Assembly: GCA_030611625.1 (NCBI GenBank)
Contig: JAUWPK010000101.1
Location: forward strand, 1 to 9,779
Length of the DNA: 9,779 bases
Origin: Promethearchaeum sp.
Lineage (GTDB): Archaea; Asgardarchaeota; Lokiarchaeia; Sigyniarchaeales; Promethearchaeaceae
Reading direction: 5' to 3'
The notes under the pieces: generated by a model
What the model was told of the DNA's origin: nothing
The model's database searches: none
The model's input: only the letters and a program-made list of their open reading frames with translations
In this document: in pieces, positions 5,876 to 9,779 of the stretch
Position numbering within the stretch: the first letter of the stretch is position 1
How the letters are laid out: each line of letters starts with the position of its first letter
Program-made: the position numbers and the translations under genes

Positions 5876-6622
5876 ATGTCACAACTCGGCGGGATGCCCA
5901 TTTTGATACTTAGAGAGGGCTCCGAACAAACAAAAGGAAACGATGCTCGAGCTAGAAATATATTAGCTATACAAGCAGTCGCTGAAGCAGTAAAATCAAC
6001 CCTAGGTCCAAGAGGGATGGATAAAATGCTAGTAGATTCATTAGGTGATATAACAGTCACTAATGATGGTGCCACAATTTTAGAAAACTTAGATGTAGAA
6101 CACCCAGGAGCAAAAATGGCGGTCGCAATTTCCAAGACACAAGATACTAACGTCGGAGATGGTACAACAAGCAGCGTAATTATTGCAGGACAATTATTAA
6201 CAGTTTCTAATGAATTGATGAATCAAGGAATACATCCTTCAATTGTCGCTAGAGGCTATTCTCTGGCTGGCAAAAAAGCTCGAGAAATATTAAAAAATGA
6301 AATTGCAGTTAGTATTGATCCAGATAAAGACCATGAAACCCTAAAAAAAATTGCAATAACAACGATGAATAGTAAAGGCATAAGCGGAAATAAAGATTTC
6401 TTTTCTGACCTTGCCGTAGACGCATTTTCAAAGGTAAAATCTGAAAAGGATAATATGGCAAAGGTAAAAAATATCACCATTGTCAAAAAGAAGGGAAAAT
6501 CAATACGAGATTCCGAAATTATTGATGGAATGATTTTAGAAAAAGAGCCAACTCACCAAATGATGCCAAAACTCGTTAATGATGCAAAAAATTGCTTTAA
6601 TATCTCAAGCATTCGAGATTAA
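5876..6622 (+). CDS. Thermosome (group II chaperonin) subunit, N-terminal part before frameshift
   Basis: This is the first 248 codons of an archaeal thermosome subunit, the ATP-driven double-ring chaperonin that folds proteins in its closed cavity. The start MSQLGGMPILILREG matches the family N-terminus, supporting ATG 5876 over the internal ATG at 5894. Nucleotide-binding motifs are LGPRGMDK (43-50), NDGATIL (63-69) and GDGTTSS (94-100). The apical domain begins normally (about 200-238) up to NDAK. After an A6 run at 6586-6591 the frame reads ten unrelated residues and stops at 6622. The rest of the protein follows in the +1-shifted frame (6579-7523). Removing one A gives a continuous protein of 548 residues, the normal family length. 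Either the gene is freshly broken or the base is a sequencing/assembly error; see the separate entry. Confidence 0.9.
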   Translation: MSQLGGMPILILREGSEQTKGNDARARNILAIQAVAEAVKSTLGPRGMDKMLVDSLGDITVTNDGATILENLDVEHPGAKMAVAISKTQDTNVGDGTTSSVIIAGQLLTVSNELMNQGIHPSIVARGYSLAGKKAREILKNEIAVSIDPDKDHETLKKIAITTMNSKGISGNKDFFSDLAVDAFSKVKSEKDNMAKVKNITIVKKKGKSIRDSEIIDGMILEKEPTHQMMPKLVNDAKNCFNISSIRD

Positions 6623-7523
6623 GAAAACTGAATTTTCAAGTGATCTAAAAATTAGTGATCCTAATCAAATCCAAGGATTTTTAGATCAAGAAGAATCGAT
6701 TTTAAAGCACTATGCAGAGAAAATTAAAGAATCAGGCGCAAATGTAGTAATCAATCAAAAAGGAATAGAAGATTCTGTTAGCCATTTCCTTAATAAATAT
6801 GGAATTGTTGCAGTTAAATCCGTTACAAAATCAGATCTTGAAAAAATTAAGAAAGCAGTCGGTGGAAAAATCGTTGAAAACATCAATTCCTTGTCTTCAA
6901 ATGACCTAGGATTCGCTAAAAAAGTCGAATTTAAAAAAGTCGCAGGAGATGACTTGTGTTTTATTTCCGGTTGTAAAAATCCTAAAGCAGTTTCAATCTT
7001 ACTCAGAGCAGGAGTTACTTCTGGTTTAGATGAAGCAGAAAGAACTCTACATGATGCATTATGCGTAATTGCTTCAGTAAACGATAGAAGTGCAATTGTT
7101 GGTGGGGGCGGTGCAGTTGAAATGGAATTATCTCAAAGGTTATTGGAAGTAGCAAGTAAACAATCAGGAAAAGAGCAAATTGCTATTGAATCTTATGCGA
7201 GAGCTTTAGAAATTATACCAATTACTCTAGCCGAAAACGCAGGATTAGATCCAATTGACATAATTGCAGAATTACGAGGAGAACACTCAAAACCAGGTAA
7301 TGAATTTGTAGGATTGGAGATTTTTCAAGGTAAGGTTGTAGACAACAGAAAAGCCGGAGTTATCGAACCTGTTGCAAACATTGATCAAATCATCAAAAGC
7401 GCAACTGAACTTTCAGTAATGATTTTAAGAATTGATGATATGATAAAAGCCAAAAAATCAGCAGGCGGACCTCCTGGTGGAATGCCTCCTGGTATGGGCG
7501 GAATGCCGCCTGGTATGATGTAA
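6579..7523 (+). CDS. Thermosome (group II chaperonin) subunit, C-terminal part after frameshift
   Basis: This frame carries the apical, intermediate and C-terminal equatorial domains of the same thermosome subunit. True homology begins at codon 6591 (IALISQAFEIKKTEF); the first four residues (MMQK) are out of frame with the parent. Family motifs include ANVVINQKGIED in the apical domain, the catalytic-aspartate segment ERTLHDAL (D159, equal to D393 of the joined protein), and GGGGAVEMELS (175-185; 409-419 joined) in the equatorial domain. The C-terminus is a glycine-methionine tail with two GGMPPGM repeats. Such tails project into the folding cavity and are common in chaperonins. If translated alone from ATG 6579 it would lack the N-terminal ATP-binding half and could not act as a normal subunit. 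No Shine-Dalgarno site precedes that ATG, so independent initiation is unlikely. Confidence 0.88.
   Translation: MMQKIALISQAFEIKKTEFSSDLKISDPNQIQGFLDQEESILKHYAEKIKESGANVVINQKGIEDSVSHFLNKYGIVAVKSVTKSDLEKIKKAVGGKIVENINSLSSNDLGFAKKVEFKKVAGDDLCFISGCKNPKAVSILLRAGVTSGLDEAERTLHDALCVIASVNDRSAIVGGGGAVEMELSQRLLEVASKQSGKEQIAIESYARALEIIPITLAENAGLDPIDIIAELRGEHSKPGNEFVGLEIFQGKVVDNRKAGVIEPVANIDQIIKSATELSVMILRIDDMIKAKKSAGGPPGGMPPGMGGMPPGMM
6586..6591 (+). other. Frameshift site (A6 homopolymer) in thermosome gene
   Basis: The parent frame reads GCA AAA AAT TGC. With five instead of six A it reads GCA AAA ATT GCT TTA ATA, joining NDAK to IALISQAFEIKK without a gap. The fault is therefore one extra A. A -1 slip would meet TAA within three codons, so classical -1 programmed frameshifting does not rescue it; only a +1 shift would. 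Confidence 0.85.
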
Positions 7524-7560
7524 AATCTATTAAAGATTTTTCATATATTTCTCTTTTTTT
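7522..7560 (+). terminator. Hairpin plus T-run terminator of thermosome gene
   Basis: A perfect seven-pair stem AAAATCT (7522-7528) and AGATTTT (7534-7540) with a five-base loop overlaps the stop codon. T-rich sequence follows, ending in eight T at 7553-7560. The combination resembles an intrinsic terminator, and the T-run alone would suffice in archaea. Confidence 0.6.
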
Positions 7561-7778
7561 AAAATTCAATAATTTTCAACTTTTTATTATTTTTCGACAT
7601 AAAGCTCACTTCTCCTTATTTCCATTAATATCGAAATTCTTTTTCCTTAAACATATGAATATTATACTAACAAGTTCTCCAAGATCTGAAGTATTTTTCT
7701 CATCTATGATTGCACCTGTTGAAAAAATAATCTTGCATGGGAGTTAAACTAAAATAACTAATAGAATCAAATAATATT
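7561..7778. other. Convergent intergenic stretch with one possible 30-codon frame
   Basis: Between the thermosome terminator and the stop of the PLP enzyme gene there is AT-rich sequence without a clear gene. The only open frame with an ATG of note is 7655-7747 on the plus strand, 30 codons beginning MNIILTSSPRSEVFF. It has no ribosome-binding site and no recognisable family, so it is not called as a gene. A T-rich tract at 7562-7595 could extend termination. Nothing resembling a structured RNA was seen. Confidence 0.3.
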
Positions 7779-8735
7779 TTATAATTTCCTAAATTCGTCA
7801 AAAAATTCAGATAGATTAAAATTCCCACCACTTATTATAATTCCAACTTTCTTATTCTCAATTGGTACTTTTTCGGATAGAATTACAGCAATTGGAACAG
7901 CACTTGAAGGTTCAATAACAATTTTCATCCTTTCCCAAACAAATTGCATGGCTTCTATAATTTCTTCTTCACTTACTAAAAAAATATCATCGACATTCTT
8001 CCGTATTATCTGTAGAGTTCTTTCGCAAAGGGTTGTTCTCAATCCATCTGCAATTGTATCCGGATCTTCATTTATCTCAACCTGTCCTGAATGAAACGAA
8101 CGATACGCATCATCAGCATTCATTGGTTCTGCACCATAAACAATAATGTTTGGATTAAATCCTTTAGCAGCAATTGAAGAACCTGACAATAGTCCTCCGC
8201 CTCCAACAGGCGCCATTATCACATCTAAATCAGGTCTATCATTTAGTAATTCCAACGCAGCAGTTCCAGCTCCCGCTATTACAAAATCATTATCATAGGG
8301 ATGAATAAGAGTAAAACCGTTCTTTTGAATTAATTTTTCAGTTGTTTGATGTCTTGATTTAAGGCTATTTTGGCAAAAAACTACCTCAGCTTCATATGTT
8401 TTTCTAGTTGCATTAACTTTGCACATGGGAGAAGTATTAGGCATTACAATTGTTGCATGAATCCCTAAAATTTTTGATGCGAGAGCAACAGCTTGGGCAT
8501 GATTTCCGCTTGAATGTGTGATTACGCCTTTTTCCTTCTTTGATTCACTTAATTGGCTTAAAGCATTATACGCGCCTCTAAATTTGAATGCTCCAACTCG
8601 TTGCATATTTTCACATTTTAAATATACTTTGGAATTAACCTTGTTATTCAAGGTTCTCGATGATAAAATAGGTGTGTGATTGACAATTTTTTTGATTCTT
8701 TCATAAGCTTCTTGAATATCATCAAAGGAAATCAT
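7779..8735 (-). CDS. PLP-dependent serine racemase / threonine dehydratase-type ammonia-lyase
   Basis: A cytosolic fold-type II PLP enzyme of 318 residues, the length of eukaryotic-type serine racemase and of catabolic threonine dehydratase without a regulatory domain. The PLP lysine is K51 in FKFRGAYNA. The substrate loop SSGNHAQ (75-81) has a serine (S76) where human serine racemase has Ser84. The phosphate-binding loop GGGGLLSG is at 178-185, and ISGGN is at 301-305. GAEPMNADD supplies E203, A207 and D209, matching the Mg/Ca site of serine racemase, and the ERMKIVIEPSSAVPIAV region is also typical. These features favour serine racemase/serine or threo-3-hydroxyaspartate dehydratase over plain biosynthetic IlvA, but family members overlap in activity. 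ATG 8735 gives the conserved N-terminus. The gene is divergent from the PEP mutase fusion with 88 bases between starts, so the two may share a control region. Confidence 0.88.
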   Translation of the reverse strand: MISFDDIQEAYERIKKIVNHTPILSSRTLNNKVNSKVYLKCENMQRVGAFKFRGAYNALSQLSESKKEKGVITHSSGNHAQAVALASKILGIHATIVMPNTSPMCKVNATRKTYEAEVVFCQNSLKSRHQTTEKLIQKNGFTLIHPYDNDFVIAGAGTAALELLNDRPDLDVIMAPVGGGGLLSGSSIAAKGFNPNIIVYGAEPMNADDAYRSFHSGQVEINEDPDTIADGLRTTLCERTLQIIRKNVDDIFLVSEEEIIEAMQFVWERMKIVIEPSSAVPIAVILSEKVPIENKKVGIIISGGNFNLSEFFDEFRKL

Positions 8736-8823
8736 AATTTATTATCATTTTTCGTTCCTAAAATTCTTTGATCCAAGTTAGAAATATTAAAACTTTTTTT
8801 TAATGCTATTTTGATTATAATTA

Positions 8824-9779
8824 ATGAAAGTTTACGTTGCATTAAGTGCAGATTTCATTCATCCAGGACACCTTAAAATCATCAAGGAAGCGAGAAAACT
8901 CGGTGAAGTCATAATTGGATTACTAACTGATGAAGCCATTGCTACATACAAACGTCTTCCCGTGTTAAATTATAAACAGAGAAAGGAAGTCATTGAAAAT
9001 ATCCAAGGTGTATCAGAAATAATCCCTCAAAATTCTTTAGATTATACAGAAAACTTAAGAAAAATTAAACCGGATTTTGTAGTCCATGGTGATGATTGGA
9101 AAGAAGGCCCTTTAAAGAATACTCGGTTGCGAGTAATAGAAGTTTTAAAGGAGTGGGGGGGAAAATTGGTTGAACCTAAATATTCAAAAGGATTAAACTC
9201 TGGGCAATTAATTAAAGATAAATTTGGAGTTGGAACTACACCAGAAAAAAGACTTAAGAAATTAAGAAATCTAATTCAAATGAAACCAATAGTTAGAATC
9301 CTTGAAACTCATAATGGAATAACCGGTAGGATTGTAGAATTAACGGGTATTTATGAAGGAGAATCTTTTAGAGAATTTGATGGGATGTGGGAGAGCAGTT
9401 TGACCGATTCAACTTCTAAAGGCAAACCTGATACTGGATGCGTTGATATCACTTCAAGAATAAGAACAATTAACGAAATTCTCGATGTTACAACTAAACC
9501 AATGATTGTTGATGCGGACAATGGAGGATTAGTCGAACATTTTGTATATACAGTGAAAACTTTAGAGAGATTAGGGGTTTCCGCAGTAATTATTGAAGAT
9601 AAGGTAGGATTGAAGCGAAATTCTCTTTTTGGAACTGATGTAGTTCAACGTCAAGATACTATCGCACACTTTTCCGAAAAAATCAATTCAGGAAAAAAAG
9701 CCCAAATAACTAAAGATTTTATGATTATTGCACGAATTGAAAGCCTTATTCTTAAACAAGGGCAAGAAGATGCACTAAG
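8824..9779 (+). CDS. Cytidylyltransferase-phosphoenolpyruvate mutase fusion (phosphonate biosynthesis), 3' end outside window
   Basis: A two-domain enzyme of which 318 codons are visible. Residues 1-130 form a nucleotidyltransferase of the TagD/cytidylyltransferase type: MKVYVALSADFIHPGH contains the HxGH motif (H13, H16), followed by the R53-containing YKQRKEVIE. The usual second signature (ISSTxL) appears as LNSGQL (124-129). Residues from about 155 form phosphoenolpyruvate mutase of the isocitrate lyase superfamily, with HNG (163-165), WESSLTDS (189-196), the metal-binding aspartates D230 and D232, and the mutase signature EDKVGLKRNS (258-267), then ARIE (303-306). PEP mutase rearranges PEP to phosphonopyruvate, the first step of nearly all phosphonate synthesis. 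The attached domain probably makes a CMP-activated phosphonate. The domain end and downstream pathway genes (decarboxylase, aminotransferase) are not in view. Start ATG 8824 directly precedes the conserved strand. The gene is divergent from the PLP enzyme gene. Confidence 0.9.
   Translation, partial: MKVYVALSADFIHPGHLKIIKEARKLGEVIIGLLTDEAIATYKRLPVLNYKQRKEVIENIQGVSEIIPQNSLDYTENLRKIKPDFVVHGDDWKEGPLKNTRLRVIEVLKEWGGKLVEPKYSKGLNSGQLIKDKFGVGTTPEKRLKKLRNLIQMKPIVRILETHNGITGRIVELTGIYEGESFREFDGMWESSLTDSTSKGKPDTGCVDITSRIRTINEILDVTTKPMIVDADNGGLVEHFVYTVKTLERLGVSAVIIEDKVGLKRNSLFGTDVVQRQDTIAHFSEKINSGKKAQITKDFMIIARIESLILKQGQEDAL

Noticed and set aside
5842..6135. Minus-strand frames opposite the thermosome gene (5842-6135, 6256-6486) and the frames opposite alaX (3975-4163) and TauE (4770-4952).
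   Set aside because: They are antisense shadows of conserved coding sequence without family resemblance.
6586..6592. A-AAA-AAT resembles a -1 slippery heptamer, suggesting programmed frameshifting in the thermosome gene.
   Set aside because: A -1 slip leads to TTG CTT TAA, a stop within three codons. The conserved second half needs a +1 shift instead.
7655..7747. 30-codon frame starting MNIILTSSPRS, faintly like the N-terminus of Maf-type proteins (ASxSPR).
   Set aside because: The resemblance covers only a few residues, the frame ends after 30 codons and no Maf remainder follows in other frames.
1..9779. CRISPR arrays, tRNA or rRNA genes, and insertion-sequence ends or transposase fragments.
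   Set aside because: No spaced direct repeats, cloverleaf-like arms or transposase motifs were found on reading the intergenic regions.

Overview
The window is AT-rich and very probably archaeal. The evidence is a group II chaperonin (thermosome) gene, a free-standing AlaX-type alanyl-tRNA editing protein, a MNT/HEPN toxin-antitoxin remnant, and TATA-like boxes lying about 24-27 bases before several start codons, as expected for leaderless archaeal transcripts. The lineage cannot be fixed from sequence alone. An AT-rich Asgard-type archaeon is a plausible guess, no more.

Layout. Bases 3-530 hold the tail of a MNT nucleotidyltransferase and an overlapping HEPN (HepT-like) gene that is frameshifted near base 236. 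Bases 583-2172 hold an intact FGGY sugar/polyol kinase related to glycerol kinase. It converges on a small unknown gene (2199-2519, minus). A 260-base intergenic region with two inverted repeats leads into a CDP-alcohol phosphatidyltransferase (2780-3679). A pyrimidine-rich terminator-like tract separates that gene from alaX (3763-4476). AlaX converges on a TauE/SafE-type membrane transporter (4496-5269, minus), followed by a second small unknown gene (5360-5701, minus). A thermosome subunit occupies 5876-7523 but is split in two frames by one extra A in an A6 run at 6586-6591. It ends in a hairpin plus T-run terminator. A serine racemase/threonine dehydratase-type PLP enzyme (7779-8735, minus) is divergent from a cytidylyltransferase-phosphoenolpyruvate mutase fusion (8824 to the window end, incomplete).

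How the genes relate. Most genes look like single transcription units with their own promoters; the window is not one operon. Three encode functions that could meet in polar headgroup or phosphonate metabolism: the PEP mutase-cytidylyltransferase fusion (makes and perhaps CMP-activates a phosphonate), the CDP-alcohol phosphatidyltransferase (uses CDP-activated lipids) and the glycerol-kinase-like enzyme. They are kilobases apart, so a shared pathway is inference. The others serve translation quality control (AlaX), protein folding (thermosome), amino-acid metabolism (PLP enzyme), anion export (TauE-like) and defence/toxin-antitoxin (MNT-HEPN).

The most notable observations are the PEP mutase fusion, the altered substrate pocket of the FGGY kinase, two frameshifts in otherwise well-preserved genes (which may be assembly errors), and dyad symmetries placed between TATA box and start codon in two genes. 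I did not find a clearly new multi-gene system, CRISPR array, tRNA, rRNA or insertion sequence.
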